Shown here: positions 26,474 through 35,662 of the stretch, piece after piece
How positions within the stretch are numbered: the stretch's first letter is position 1
Layout: each line of letters starts with the position of its first letter
From: Bacteroidales bacterium
GTDB taxonomy: Bacteria; Bacteroidota; Bacteroidia; Bacteroidales; UBA932
DNA length: 64,000 nucleotides
Direction: 5' to 3'
Assembly: GCA_024401855.1 (NCBI GenBank)
Contig: JAKSKH010000007.1
Coordinates: 1 to 64,000 of the forward strand
Position numbers and translations under genes: made by a program
Notes under the pieces: model-generated
What the model was told of the DNA's origin: nothing
The model's input: only the letters and a program-made list of their open reading frames with translations
Databases searched by the model: none

Positions 26474-27521
26474 CGGACAGACAATATTGAAGAGCCTGGG
26501 CGAGGAAATCACCCAGGTTTTTCAGTATTTGGGGGCAGCCTCCTGCCATCTGGAGGCAGACTCCCAGAACCGCAGTCGCCACGAACGCTTCTGTAAGAGG
26601 AAGAGAAACAAGGTTGGTTATCAGGAAATATTCCGGGAATGTGCCGAACCGGAACCATACCACGGGAGCAGTGAATATCTGACAGGACAGAGACATCGCC
26701 GCCGAGTTCCATATCTTATGCATTATCCCTCGCCCTTCAGGATAGAAACCCTTGAGCAAGGGATATAACAGGAAGATGCCCAGCATTGCCAGATAGGATA
26801 ACTGAAAACCTGCGGAACTTATGTTCTGCGGATTGAATGCAAGTTGGATGATGAGAGCCGCGCAAAGGATGTGCAGACTGTCTTTTCTCCTGCCTCCGGA
26901 GATAGATGCCAGTTCTCCAAGATTTATGAAGATGAAAGCCCTGACGATAGATGGTGAGGCTCCGGTGAATATCGCATACAGTCCGGAAAGGATGAAAATC
27001 AGAATCGCTTTCGCCCTGGTTGCCAGCGGACTTCTTCCGAATATCCCCATTGTCTTAGATACCATAGTGTAAATGATTCCGAGGTGCAGCCCGGACAATG
27101 CAAGCAGATGGGAAGCCCCGCTTTCCCTGAAATAGGATATGGTTTCCGCAGGCAGTCCATTCCTTCTGCCTGTTATCAGGGCCTGGGCAAGGGCGCTTGT
27201 GTTTCTGCCTTTGAATCCGATGTCTTCTATGATGCCGCAGATCCTTGCGGCGGTTTCTCCTTTGTACAGGTCCGCAAGATGCGGATAGATGATGATGCGG
27301 GAATTGCAGTAGCAGAATATGCCGAGAAGGAAGAACAATATCATGGTTGTCGGCTGAGTGCGTCGTATGAAAACCTGAAGCGTAAACAGGAGGGCAAGGC
27401 ACGCTCCCGCGATGAATGATACTGTATAGCAGGGAAAAAACTCCGACGGCAGCAGTGCTGCAAGCGACACACCGGCCGTAAAGGGGATTGAAAGCGCCAC
27501 GATATCCTTCTCCACATCCAT
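26457..27521 (-). CDS. ComEC/Rec2-type membrane protein, short form
   Basis: A 354-residue polytopic membrane protein with the ComEC competence domain: ALITGRRNGLPAETISYFRESGASHLLALSGLHLG and the GASPSIVRAFIF helix. Full ComEC proteins are about 700 residues, with an N-terminal OB-fold before the channel and often a C-terminal metallo-beta-lactamase domain. Here two or three N-terminal helices are followed almost directly by the competence domain, and the lactamase domain is absent. It could still form a DNA channel or be a diverged remnant. Its 3' end overlaps the FISUMP gene. Confidence 0.8.
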   Translation of the reverse strand: MDVEKDIVALSIPFTAGVSLAALLPSEFFPCYTVSFIAGACLALLFTLQVFIRRTQPTTMILFFLLGIFCYCNSRIIIYPHLADLYKGETAARICGIIEDIGFKGRNTSALAQALITGRRNGLPAETISYFRESGASHLLALSGLHLGIIYTMVSKTMGIFGRSPLATRAKAILIFILSGLYAIFTGASPSIVRAFIFINLGELASISGGRRKDSLHILCAALIIQLAFNPQNISSAGFQLSYLAMLGIFLLYPLLKGFYPEGRGIMHKIWNSAAMSLSCQIFTAPVVWFRFGTFPEYFLITNLVSLPLTEAFVATAVLGVCLQMAGGCPQILKNLGDFLAQALQYCLSVIAGL

Positions 27522-27557
27522 TCCAATCAGATTTTTGCTAAGATAGCCCTTTTTTAT

Positions 27558-27586
27558 TAAATTTGTCTTCCCGAAAACTATATTTG
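27558..27586 (+). promoter_or_regulatory. Two tandem promoter boxes before ackA
   Basis: TAAATTTG at 27558-27565 and TATATTTG at 27579-27586 both match the consensus. The first gives a leader of about 20 bases; the second lies two bases before the ATG and would start transcription at or inside it. Confidence 0.5.
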
Positions 27587-27588
27587 AT

Positions 27589-28800
27589 ATGATAATACTC
27601 GTTATTAATTGCGGCAGTTCTTCTGTAAAGTATCAGCTGTTGGATATGAAGAATGATGATGAATACAGCCTTCTCGCCAAGGGAATAGTTGAGAAAATAG
27701 GTCTCCCTGAGGGCCGTATCACCCATAAGCCTACAGGTAAGGACAAATTCGTCAGTGATCTGGCTATTCCCGACCATACGGTGGGAATGAAACTTGTTCT
27801 GGACGCTCTCGTTGACCCGGAGCATGGTGTGCTCAGTTCCTTCAATGACATAGATGCCGTCGGCCACCGCATTGTACAGGGAGCCGATTTCTTCTCCGAG
27901 TCGGCATTGGTGAACGAGGATGTCATAAAGAAGATAGAGTTATGCTGTGACTTTGCACCTCTTCACAATCCTGCGCATCTTCTGGGAATCCGCGCAATGA
28001 GCGAAGTCCTTCCGTCCGTACCACAGGTGGTTACTTTCGACACCGCTTTCCATCAGACGATGGAACCTTATGCGTATCTCTATGCTCTTCCCTACGAGTA
28101 TTATGAAAAATACCGTGTCCGCCGTTACGGTGCTCACGGCACATCGCACCAGTATGTGTCCGGCAGAGCCGCCAGGCTGGCGGGTCTCGACCCTCAGAAT
28201 TGCAGAATCATTACCTGCCATATAGGAAACGGCAGCTCCGTCACCGCAGTGAGGAACGGCAAGTGTGTCGATACATCAATGGGCTTCACACCTCTTGAAG
28301 GTATGATCATGGGTACACGATGCGGAACCATTGATGCCAATATCGTTCCTTATATCATGAAGAAGGAAAACCTCACTCCCGATGAGGTTACTGACGTCAT
28401 GAACAAGAAAAGCGGCTTCCTCGGTCTCTCGGGAATCACCTCCGATGCCCGTGACCTCAAGGCTATTGCGGACAAGGGGAATGAAAAGGCAAAGGTCGTT
28501 TTCAAGAAACTCACCATGGACATTGCAAAGCTCGTGGGCGGCTATATCGCCGAGATGAACGGTGTGGATATGATTGTATTCACTGCCGGTATAGCCGAGA
28601 ACAACGCTTTCATCCGCACAGATGTATGTGAGCAGTTCAAGTTCCTCGGTGTCAAACTCGATGAGTATGCAAATGAGCACACTGACGGCGAGACCATCAT
28701 CTCCACACCGGATTCAAGCGTCATAGTAGCAATGATCCCGACCGATGAGGAACTCGTCATCGCCCGGGATACAATGCATATCGTTACTGCCCTGCAGTAA
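27589..28800 (+). CDS. ackA: Acetate kinase
   Basis: Makes ATP and acetate from acetyl phosphate in the main fermentation route. The 403 residues begin MIILVINCGSSSVKY, the ASKHA phosphate loop, and contain the family signatures VTFDTAFHQTM, YGAHGTSHQYV, CHIGNGSSVTAV, DTSMGFTPLEG and FTAGIAENNAFIR. The start cannot be moved later without cutting the first strand. It is tail to tail with pta, with nine bases between them. Confidence 0.96.
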   Translation: MIILVINCGSSSVKYQLLDMKNDDEYSLLAKGIVEKIGLPEGRITHKPTGKDKFVSDLAIPDHTVGMKLVLDALVDPEHGVLSSFNDIDAVGHRIVQGADFFSESALVNEDVIKKIELCCDFAPLHNPAHLLGIRAMSEVLPSVPQVVTFDTAFHQTMEPYAYLYALPYEYYEKYRVRRYGAHGTSHQYVSGRAARLAGLDPQNCRIITCHIGNGSSVTAVRNGKCVDTSMGFTPLEGMIMGTRCGTIDANIVPYIMKKENLTPDEVTDVMNKKSGFLGLSGITSDARDLKAIADKGNEKAKVVFKKLTMDIAKLVGGYIAEMNGVDMIVFTAGIAENNAFIRTDVCEQFKFLGVKLDEYANEHTDGETIISTPDSSVIVAMIPTDEELVIARDTMHIVTALQ

Positions 28801-28809
28801 TCCGTGCTG

Positions 28810-29817
28810 TCAGGCCGCGTCCATCGCCTGGCAGGCGGTAATGGCAATCATCTTGTAGATATCGTCCACTGAACAGCCTCTGCTGAGGTCGTTCACGGGG
28901 CGTGCTATGCCTTGAAGGATAGGTCCTATGGCCTCCGCGTGGCCAAGCCTCTGTATGAGTTTGTAACCGATGTTTCCTGCTTCGAGGTTGGGGAATACGA
29001 GAACGTTGGCCTTTCCTGCGATTTCGGAACCCGGTGCCTTCTTTGCACCTACTGATGGAACCAGGGCGGCATCAACCTGAAGCTCTCCGTCTATTCTGAG
29101 CTCCGGGGCCAGTTCTGCGGCCAGCTTTGTGGCTTCCACGACCTTGTCAACAACTTCGTGCTTCGCTGAACCCTTGGTTGAGAAGGAAAGCATGGCTATG
29201 CGCGGTTCTGCAAACCCTGCAACGCTTCTGGCAGTCTTGGCGGTACATAAGGCAATCTGTGCAAGCTGCTGTGCGTCCGGCATCGGGGTAACGGCAATAT
29301 CTCCAATTACAAGAACTCCGTCCTCACCATATTCAGGTGCCTGGGTGAGCATGAGCATTGCACCGCTGACGCATGTTATTCCCGGTTCGCATTTGATGAT
29401 TTGAAGCGCTGGACGGAGAGTGTCTCCGGTAGTGGAGAGGGCTCCGCTGATCTGACCGTCCGCATCACCGCTCTTTATGATAAGGCATCCGAAGTATAGA
29501 GGGTTCATTACAAGTGTGGCGGCCTGTTCAGGGGTCATTCCCTTGCTTTTCCTGAGTTCATAGAGAAGGTTTGCGTATTCTGCCGTTTTTTCGCTTGTTG
29601 CAGGATCGATGATGACAGCCTTTTCTATGTTATTGAGTCCGAGTTCTCCGGCTTTGGAAAGTATTTCGTTCCTGCTGCCGATAAGTATTATCTCTGCAAT
29701 CCCGTCTGCCAGGGCTTTGTCGGCAGCCGTGATTGTCCGCTCCTCAAGTGATTCGGGGAGGACGATGCGCTGTTTGTTGGATTTTGCGCGTGCAATGATA
29801 TTATCAATAAGTGCCAT
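28810..29817 (-). CDS. pta: Phosphate acetyltransferase
   Basis: Converts acetyl-CoA and phosphate to acetyl phosphate, the substrate of AckA. The 335 residues are a single PTA_PTB domain without the long N-terminal extension of E. coli Pta: [93 protein letters not shown]. It is the last gene of a minus-strand operon after rsmD and converges on ackA. Confidence 0.95.
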   Translation of the reverse strand: MALIDNIIARAKSNKQRIVLPESLEERTITAADKALADGIAEIILIGSRNEILSKAGELGLNNIEKAVIIDPATSEKTAEYANLLYELRKSKGMTPEQAATLVMNPLYFGCLIIKSGDADGQISGALSTTGDTLRPALQIIKCEPGITCVSGAMLMLTQAPEYGEDGVLVIGDIAVTPMPDAQQLAQIALCTAKTARSVAGFAEPRIAMLSFSTKGSAKHEVVDKVVEATKLAAELAPELRIDGELQVDAALVPSVGAKKAPGSEIAGKANVLVFPNLEAGNIGYKLIQRLGHAEAIGPILQGIARPVNDLSRGCSVDDIYKMIAITACQAMDAA

Positions 29818-29822
29818 TTGGT

Positions 29823-30365
29823 TTATTTGGTTGGTTGTTCAAAAAAAGTGAAATGCACCCTTCCGTAGATCTTTTCCTTCTTGAATAGGGCATTGCCCGT
29901 GAACGAGTGCTCTCCTCCGTGTTCCAGAATGAAATATCCACCCGGATGAAGGATGCCGGCCCGGAGTACTTTTTCCGGAATATTCTCCAGTCCTTCAAGG
30001 GCGTATGGCGGGTCTGCGAAGATTATGTCGAATTTTTCGCGGCATATCGGCAGGAAGTCGAAAACGTTCGAATGTACGGCCGTCACGTTCGTGATTCCAA
30101 GCCTGGATGCCTCGGAACGTATGAAAGACGCATTCTCCCTCGACATTTCCACACAATATACATGCCCTGCACCACGGGATGCGAATTCGAAGGACACTGC
30201 TCCGGTTCCACCGAACAGGTCCAGGACATTCAGCCCGTCAAACTCGTATTCGTTGTCCAGAATATTGAAAAGGGCTTCTCTTGCAAAATCGGTGGTGGGC
30301 CTGGCACTATAATGTGCGGGAGGCGTTATCTGTTTGCCTTTCAAGCGTCCTCCGATTATTCTCAT
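29823..30365 (-). CDS. rsmD: 16S rRNA (guanine-966-N2)-methyltransferase
   Basis: Methylates G966 of 16S rRNA in the small subunit. From ATG 30365, 180 residues: [28 protein letters not shown], the SAM motif [20 protein letters not shown] and catalytic FADPPYAL. The start overlaps the DUF3822 stop by four bases, which supports it over the longer open frame to 30437. It lies five bases upstream of pta. Confidence 0.93.
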   Translation of the reverse strand: MRIIGGRLKGKQITPPAHYSARPTTDFAREALFNILDNEYEFDGLNVLDLFGGTGAVSFEFASRGAGHVYCVEMSRENASFIRSEASRLGITNVTAVHSNVFDFLPICREKFDIIFADPPYALEGLENIPEKVLRAGILHPGGYFILEHGGEHSFTGNALFKKEKIYGRVHFTFFEQPTK

Positions 30366-30817
30366 AGTTGCTCCACGGATTTGAAATATCTGTAAAGGGA
30401 CATTTCGTCTTCCGCTCCCAGTTTGCTCCTCCAACATATTACGGACACTTCCGGGTTCAGCTGGAATGTCTTCATTGCCAGAAAGATATAATATTCGGCG
30501 GTAGTGAAATCCTTTACGCAGTAGCTGTTGGCAAGAATCAGGCTGTTGCCCTGCGCCATGCCGAGATAGAGACGGTCATCAATTATGCTGCAGAGAATCT
30601 TGTTATATTCCGGACAGGATGGAAGCGCCTCCAGGATTCTGTAAATCTCGGGAACATAAACGGAACTGTCCCCCTCTACGGTGTAGATGAGGACAGCGTC
30701 GTATTGTGGTATTTCAACGTGAGTCACCACGTCGTTCTCTCCAAGTTCCGCAACCTCAGCAAGAGTGTTACGCTCTTCTGCAGGATTGAAAAACTGTGAA
30801 GGAACAAGCGTGAACAC
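30362..30817 (-). CDS. DUF3822 family protein, short form
   Basis: A 151-residue protein with the conserved C-terminal half of DUF3822: [74 protein letters not shown]3822 is an actin-fold-like family, normally directly upstream of rsmD in Bacteroidota. From memory its members are about 250 residues, so the N-terminal part is missing here. The start is GTG at 30817, sharing a base with the preceding TAG stop. Function unknown. Confidence 0.72.
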   Translation of the reverse strand: MFTLVPSQFFNPAEERNTLAEVAELGENDVVTHVEIPQYDAVLIYTVEGDSSVYVPEIYRILEALPSCPEYNKILCSIIDDRLYLGMAQGNSLILANSYCVKDFTTAEYYIFLAMKTFQLNPEVSVICWRSKLGAEDEMSLYRYFKSVEQL

Positions 30818-31509
30818 TACTCCCAGTTACCTGCGTTGTTGTTAGGTGCGGAAATGCTGCCGACCTGGAGACCTTCGTATTTGTTCTGGTCCTTGCGCTC
30901 TGCGTCGAGATTGATTCTGAGCTGGTTGTCCATTCCTTTGAGGAGAGCCCTGTAGGGCATTCTCGCCTCGAAAAGGGGAACGGGAACTCCGGACACCATT
31001 CTTGTCTCAGCCTCCATTTCAGTGGGGATTCCACCTGAGAAGGGGATATATTTGAGGGAGTCGATGCAGAAGTCGGTTCTGCTCTTGAACAGGGTGTCCT
31101 TTACGGGAATCTTGTTCTCTATGGTGCAGTAGATAAGGTTGTCTCCCTTCTTATACATATCATAGAGTTCCTGCTGGGTGATCTTCGGATTCTTCTTCTT
31201 GATGAGGTCCGTATGAACCTTTGTGAGGGAGTCGTCTGAAGAGCCTATCTGAAGTTTCACCTTCATTTCTCCTTTCTCGTAGAAGAGTTTGAGTGAATCA
31301 ATGGTTGAGGAGAATTTGCCCGTCTCACCTTTGTAGGCAACCTGAAGGGTGCGGATGTCCTTGAGTCTCTGTACGGCGACAGCCTGACGCTTTTCCATTT
31401 GCTTGTTGAAGTTCACAGGCTTCATGATGCTTGAGTAGATGGCGAAGACCAAACCGATGATAGCCGCAAAAAGAACGATTTCAACAACGATTTTGAGTGC
31501 TTTGTTCAT
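30817..31509 (-). CDS. Membrane-anchored pseudopilin-like protein
   Basis: A 230-residue protein with one N-terminal membrane helix (about 5-27) followed by QRLKDIRTLQVAYKGETGKFSSTIDSLKLFY, a layout that recalls type II secretion pseudopilins. There is no clear prepilin peptidase cleavage motif. The rest is soluble and not recognised; it ends in an Asn-rich tail. It heads the operon with DUF3822, rsmD and pta. It looks like a conserved Bacteroidales protein of unknown function. Confidence 0.65.
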   Translation of the reverse strand: MNKALKIVVEIVLFAAIIGLVFAIYSSIMKPVNFNKQMEKRQAVAVQRLKDIRTLQVAYKGETGKFSSTIDSLKLFYEKGEMKVKLQIGSSDDSLTKVHTDLIKKKNPKITQQELYDMYKKGDNLIYCTIENKIPVKDTLFKSRTDFCIDSLKYIPFSGGIPTEMEAETRMVSGVPVPLFEARMPYRALLKGMDNQLRINLDAERKDQNKYEGLQVGSISAPNNNAGNWE

Positions 31510-31541
31510 TGTATGTGTTTTTATTTGTTTTCAAAGTCCCA

Positions 31542-31549
31542 CAAAGTTA
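31542..31549 (-). promoter_or_regulatory. Promoter box for the rsmD-pta operon
   Basis: CAAAGTTA (minus strand TAACTTTG), about 32 bases before the ATG at 31509. Confidence 0.5.
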
Positions 31550-31581
31550 GGAAAAGGATTTTTCAAATGCAATATTCTTCG

Positions 31582-31589
31582 TAAATTTG
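31582..31589 (+). promoter_or_regulatory. nrnA promoter box
   Basis: TAAATTTG, 17 bases before the ATG at 31607. It rules out the longer open frame that begins at 31439 inside the divergent operon's leader. Confidence 0.5.
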
Positions 31590-31606
31590 CAAGACTATTT
31601 GTGTCT

Positions 31607-32659
31607 ATGAGGATGTTGGAAATTAACTCATTGGAAAAATTCCGCTCTTTGCTCGGAAGTGCGGAGGACATCTGTATAGTCGCCCACACTCATCCTGACG
31701 GGGATGCTGCCGGAAGTTGTCTGGCGCTGTATCATTTTCTTGAGCGGAGAATGTGTGTACGGCCTCATGTGATTCTACCCGATTCTCTCCCTTCATACCT
31801 TGATTTCATGATCCCTGAAACCGGTCTGCTGATTGCCGAAAGCAATATTGAAGCGGCGCGGGAACTCATTTCATCAGCCGGTCTGGTGGTCTGCATGGAC
31901 ATGAATTCATTCAACCGTTCCGGCTGTCTGGAGGAGATGCTCCGGAGCTCCGCCGCGGAGAAGGTGCTGATTGACCATCATCTCAATCCGTCCGTAAGTG
32001 ATTTCAGCCTTGTTTTCAGCGAAGTGGATGTATCCTCAACCTGCGAACTGCTGTATTTCATCCTTGTTGGAATTATCGGAGACGAAGGGGCTGCAGGAAT
32101 TCCGGAGAAGGCCCGCACGGCCCTCATGACAGGAATGACTACGGATACGAACAATTTCGCCAATTCCGTCTTTCCGGGCACATTTGCAATGGCCTCCGGC
32201 CTTCTCTCTGCCGGGGTGGACAGGGATGCCATTCTTTCAAGGCTGTATAATGAATACAGGGAGAACAGGGTCAGGGCCATGGGGTATGTGCTGTCCGATC
32301 TTCTGAAAATCAGGGATGACGGTCTGGCGTATTTCGTCCTCCGCCGGGATGATTGGAAACGGCTCGGACTTGAGGACGGTGAGACTGAAGGTTTTGTGAA
32401 CATCCCTCTTGGCATTGGGAAGGTTAAACTGAGCGTTTTCCTCAAGGAGGATGACGGTTTTTTCAGGGTTTCCATAAGGTCAAAGAAAGGAATATCAGCC
32501 AACAGGCTGGCCAGGGAGTGTTTCAACGGTGGTGGTCATGAATGTGCTGCAGGTGGAAGACTTTACTGGCCCGGAGATATCAGCTCGCCTGACGGAGCGG
32601 AAGAATATATCATGAATGTTACGGCACGATTCCTGCAAAACGGGTTGCCGGTTGAATAA
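31607..32659 (+). CDS. nrnA: DHH family nanoRNase / pAp phosphatase
   Basis: Degrades short oligoribonucleotides and dephosphorylates 3'-phosphoadenosine 5'-phosphate. From ATG 31607 the protein has 350 residues. Metal-binding motifs: IVAHTHPDGDAAGS (motif I), DMNSF (motif II), LIDHHLNP (DHH) and the DHHA1 substrate loop FNGGGHECAAGGRL near the C-terminus. It leads an operon with the FKBP lipoprotein, whose ATG shares a base with the nrnA stop. Confidence 0.92.
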   Translation: MRMLEINSLEKFRSLLGSAEDICIVAHTHPDGDAAGSCLALYHFLERRMCVRPHVILPDSLPSYLDFMIPETGLLIAESNIEAARELISSAGLVVCMDMNSFNRSGCLEEMLRSSAAEKVLIDHHLNPSVSDFSLVFSEVDVSSTCELLYFILVGIIGDEGAAGIPEKARTALMTGMTTDTNNFANSVFPGTFAMASGLLSAGVDRDAILSRLYNEYRENRVRAMGYVLSDLLKIRDDGLAYFVLRRDDWKRLGLEDGETEGFVNIPLGIGKVKLSVFLKEDDGFFRVSIRSKKGISANRLARECFNGGGHECAAGGRLYWPGDISSPDGAEEYIMNVTARFLQNGLPVE

Positions 32660-33672
32660 TGGAGAAAGGAATGAGAAAAGTATTATTTATAGCATTTATC
32701 GGCTTGGCGGTCTTCGGAGGATGTGCCAAGTCTTCGGTCAAATCCCAGAACGAAACGTCGAAAAAATATCTGGAGGCCTGGCTTCAATTGTATCATACCG
32801 ATGCCAAGGAGACTCCGCTGGGGGCATATGTTCTCGCTGACATTCCCGGTTCCGGGAAGAAGGTGGGGGATGCCGCAACCAATCCGTATGTCCGGGCATA
32901 CTATACTGTAATGACGCTGGATGGTGATGTTACCGCGACAAACGTTGACTTGTTGGCCCAGCGTGTCGGGCTGTTCGACGAGTCCGGTTATTACGGGCCT
33001 GAGGTCTGGCTCCGTTCCACCGTTCTGTCAGGAATAGATGAATCCCTGTCCCAGATGAATGTCGGCGGAGAGAGAACCGTGCTTGTTCCGGGCTGGCTTG
33101 CCACCACCGACAGATATTCGACGCGGGACGAGTATTTCAACAATGTCACCAACGGTTCCGAAAAAATATATCACCTTAATGTGGTGGAGGCAATACCGGA
33201 CATAGTGAAGTGGGAGGCGGATTCGGTATGCGCGTATGTCGGGAGGAACTATCCTTCAAAGAGTCTGTCCGACTCGCTCAAGCTGGGGTATTATTACATA
33301 CGCACACGGGAGCCTGTGGACACTGCCGCCTTCCCTGCAGATTCAACATTCAAAATCAATTATATAGGCAGACTGCTGAACGGAGATGTTTTTGACACCA
33401 CCATAAGGGATACGGCTGAATTCTATGGCCTTTCAAGATCTGCGACATATAAACCGCAGACAATCAAATGCGGTGATGAGTATACCGATTATACCATGGG
33501 TGGCAGCTCAAATCTGATAGACGGGTTCTCCTATGCGCTTTATCATATGAGACCGGGCGAGAGCTGTTCCGTGGTCTTCATTTCAAAATATGGATATACC
33601 GAAAACGGTAAAGGATCCAAAATCAAGGGATACACACCCTTGAGATTCGACATAGAGATTGTAAATGAGTAG
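32659..33672 (+). CDS. FKBP-type peptidyl-prolyl isomerase lipoprotein, two domains
   Basis: Envelope foldase that isomerises proline peptide bonds. It has a lipoprotein signal (GLAVFGGC) and two FKBP-like regions (about 55-175 and 200-335); the second is the clearer: FKINYIGRLLNGDVFDTT ... IDGFSYALYHMRPGESCSVVFISKYGYTENG, ending PLRFDIEIV. The first is more diverged and may be non-catalytic. The start at 32659 shares a base with the nrnA stop; ATG 32671 is an equally good start for the signal peptide. MATE follows with an 8-base overlap. Confidence 0.85.
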   Translation: MEKGMRKVLFIAFIGLAVFGGCAKSSVKSQNETSKKYLEAWLQLYHTDAKETPLGAYVLADIPGSGKKVGDAATNPYVRAYYTVMTLDGDVTATNVDLLAQRVGLFDESGYYGPEVWLRSTVLSGIDESLSQMNVGGERTVLVPGWLATTDRYSTRDEYFNNVTNGSEKIYHLNVVEAIPDIVKWEADSVCAYVGRNYPSKSLSDSLKLGYYYIRTREPVDTAAFPADSTFKINYIGRLLNGDVFDTTIRDTAEFYGLSRSATYKPQTIKCGDEYTDYTMGGSSNLIDGFSYALYHMRPGESCSVVFISKYGYTENGKGSKIKGYTPLRFDIEIVNE

Positions 33673-35068
33673 GGAAGGCTCTGTTTCTGTGGCTCCCACT
33701 GAACTGGGAATAAAAAAAATCGGGGAACTTTTGAGAATGTATGCGGTTCCGGGCATAATTGCCCAGACCGCGGCTTCTTTGTACAATATGGTTGACAGCA
33801 TCTATATCGGGCATATTCCCGGTGTCGGTGCCGCGGCCATAAGCGGTCTTGCCGTGACTTTCCCCCTTATGAACCTTTCAATAGCCCTGGGGACTCTCGT
33901 CGGTGTCGGTGGAATGACCATGATATCGGTCCTCCTCGGGCAGAGGAATTACGATTCCGCCAGGAAGGTGCTGTCCAATGTCTTGTCTCTCAACGTCATC
34001 ATAGGTCTGCTGTTTACGGCCGTGACTCTGCTTTTCCTGGACCCCATATTGTATTTTTTCGGTGCCAGCGACGTCACTCTTCCGTATGCGAGACAATATA
34101 TGGTGATTATTCTGTCAGGCAATGTCATTTCTCACCTGATGCACGGATTCAACGGAATAATCAGGGCGTCGGGGAATCCCAAGGTGGCTATGGGACTCAC
34201 CCTCTTTACGGTAATCTCGAATGCCATTCTCGACCCTGTATTCATTTTTGTTCTAGGAATGGGAATACGTGGAGCGGCTCTGGCGACAATCCTGTGCCAG
34301 ATACTCTCGTTGATATATACTTTCAGGTTCCTGGCCGACAAGAACCGTTTCCTTCATTTCCCAAGGCCTCTTTTCCAGCTTGACAGGAGAATTGCAAAAC
34401 AGTCCCTTGTCATTGGTCTGGGACCTTTCCTCATGAACTGCGCCGCCTGCCTGGTGGCTCTGTTCATAAATCAGCAGCTGAGAAAATTCGGTGGAGACCT
34501 TGCGCTGGGGGCCTACGGTATCGTCAACCGCTTCACCATGCTGTTCGTGATGATATGCATGGGCTTCAACCAAGGCTTGCAGCCCATAGCCGGTTACAAT
34601 TACGGTGCAAGGCAGTACAGCAGGGTGAAGGAGGTTTTCATCCTCACGGCAAAATGGGAACTTCTGGTAACCTTTGTCTGTTTCCTCTTTTCAGAACTCT
34701 GCCCCGAGCTGGCCGTAGGACTTTTCACCAATGACGGGGAACTTGTGAAACTGGCGGCCCGTGGCTTGCGCATAATGAATTCCGGCTTTGCCCTGGTCGG
34801 GTTCGGGATAGTCACTTCCAATTTCTTCCAGTGTCTCGGGATGGTGAAGAAATCCGTATTCCTTTCGTTGAGCAGGCAGCTCATATTCCTTCTGCCTCTC
34901 ATTTATGTTCTCCCTTCTTTCTGGCAGGAGACCGGAGTATGGGTGAGTTTCCCTGTTTCCGACACACTTAACGTGGTGGTGTCTCTTATACTTGTAATCA
35001 ATCTTTTCAGGAAGTTCAACAAATTGGAGGATGGTGCCGATTCATCCGTACTCGGCAGTTCCATATAA
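33665..35068 (+). CDS. MATE family efflux transporter
   Basis: A 467-residue, 12-helix membrane protein of the multidrug and toxin extrusion family. Segments typical of the family are YAVPGIIAQTAASLYNMVDSIYIGH, GVGGMTMISVLLGQRNYDSA, NGIIRASGNPKVAMGLTL, and the second-half repeat GFNQGLQPIAGYNYGARQY. It uses an Na+ or H+ gradient to export cationic compounds; the substrate is unknown. Confidence 0.92.
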   Translation: MSREGSVSVAPTELGIKKIGELLRMYAVPGIIAQTAASLYNMVDSIYIGHIPGVGAAAISGLAVTFPLMNLSIALGTLVGVGGMTMISVLLGQRNYDSARKVLSNVLSLNVIIGLLFTAVTLLFLDPILYFFGASDVTLPYARQYMVIILSGNVISHLMHGFNGIIRASGNPKVAMGLTLFTVISNAILDPVFIFVLGMGIRGAALATILCQILSLIYTFRFLADKNRFLHFPRPLFQLDRRIAKQSLVIGLGPFLMNCAACLVALFINQQLRKFGGDLALGAYGIVNRFTMLFVMICMGFNQGLQPIAGYNYGARQYSRVKEVFILTAKWELLVTFVCFLFSELCPELAVGLFTNDGELVKLAARGLRIMNSGFALVGFGIVTSNFFQCLGMVKKSVFLSLSRQLIFLLPLIYVLPSFWQETGVWVSFPVSDTLNVVVSLILVINLFRKFNKLEDGADSSVLGSSI

Positions 35069-35080
35069 AATGACAGGATA

Positions 35081-35662
35081 ATGGGAAAACATGTAATCAT
35101 TACGGTCGGCAGGCAGTTCGGGAGTGGCGGAAAGCAAATCGCCATGGCCATCGGAGAAAAACTGGGCATTAAAGTCTATGATAATGAAATCCTTTCGGAG
35201 GCGGCCAGAATGAGCGGTTTCAGCAAGGATATTTTTGAAACTAGGGATGAGAAACGCCGTTTGTGGGGCATAGGTTACCCTTCCGGATTGAATGACACCG
35301 ACCTTTTCCGCATGCAGAGCGATGTCATACGCGACATAGCGTCCCGGGAGGATGCAATATTCCTGGGCCGGGCGGCGGATTATGTGCTCCGTGACATGGA
35401 CTGTCTTGACGTTTTCGTGTGGGCCCCGATGGAAGTGCGGAAGAATAATGTTTGTGCGCGGGAAGGCATAGCGCCGGACGAGGCGGAGTCATACATCTTC
35501 AAAAAAGACCGGAAGCGTGCCGAATTCTATAATTTCTTTACATTCGGTCATTGGGGAAAGGCTTCCGGATATGATCTCTGCATAGATTCCTCCATTCTCG
35601 GGATAGAGGGGACGGCTGATTTCATAATCGAGTTCGGCCGCCGTTGCGGAAAGATTCTATAA
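35081..35662 (+). CDS. Cytidylate kinase-like protein
   Basis: A 193-residue P-loop protein of the cytidylate-kinase-like family: ITVGRQFGSGGKQIAMAIGEKLGIKVYD with an unusual P-loop (GRQFGSGGK), DAIFLGRAADYVLRD, and the lid-like KKDRKRAEFYNFFTFG with DLCIDSS. This family is distinct from Cmk and its substrate has not been firmly established to my knowledge. It follows MATE by 12 bases, and its stop overlaps mazG by six bases. Confidence 0.82.
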   Translation: MGKHVIITVGRQFGSGGKQIAMAIGEKLGIKVYDNEILSEAARMSGFSKDIFETRDEKRRLWGIGYPSGLNDTDLFRMQSDVIRDIASREDAIFLGRAADYVLRDMDCLDVFVWAPMEVRKNNVCAREGIAPDEAESYIFKKDRKRAEFYNFFTFGHWGKASGYDLCIDSSILGIEGTADFIIEFGRRCGKIL

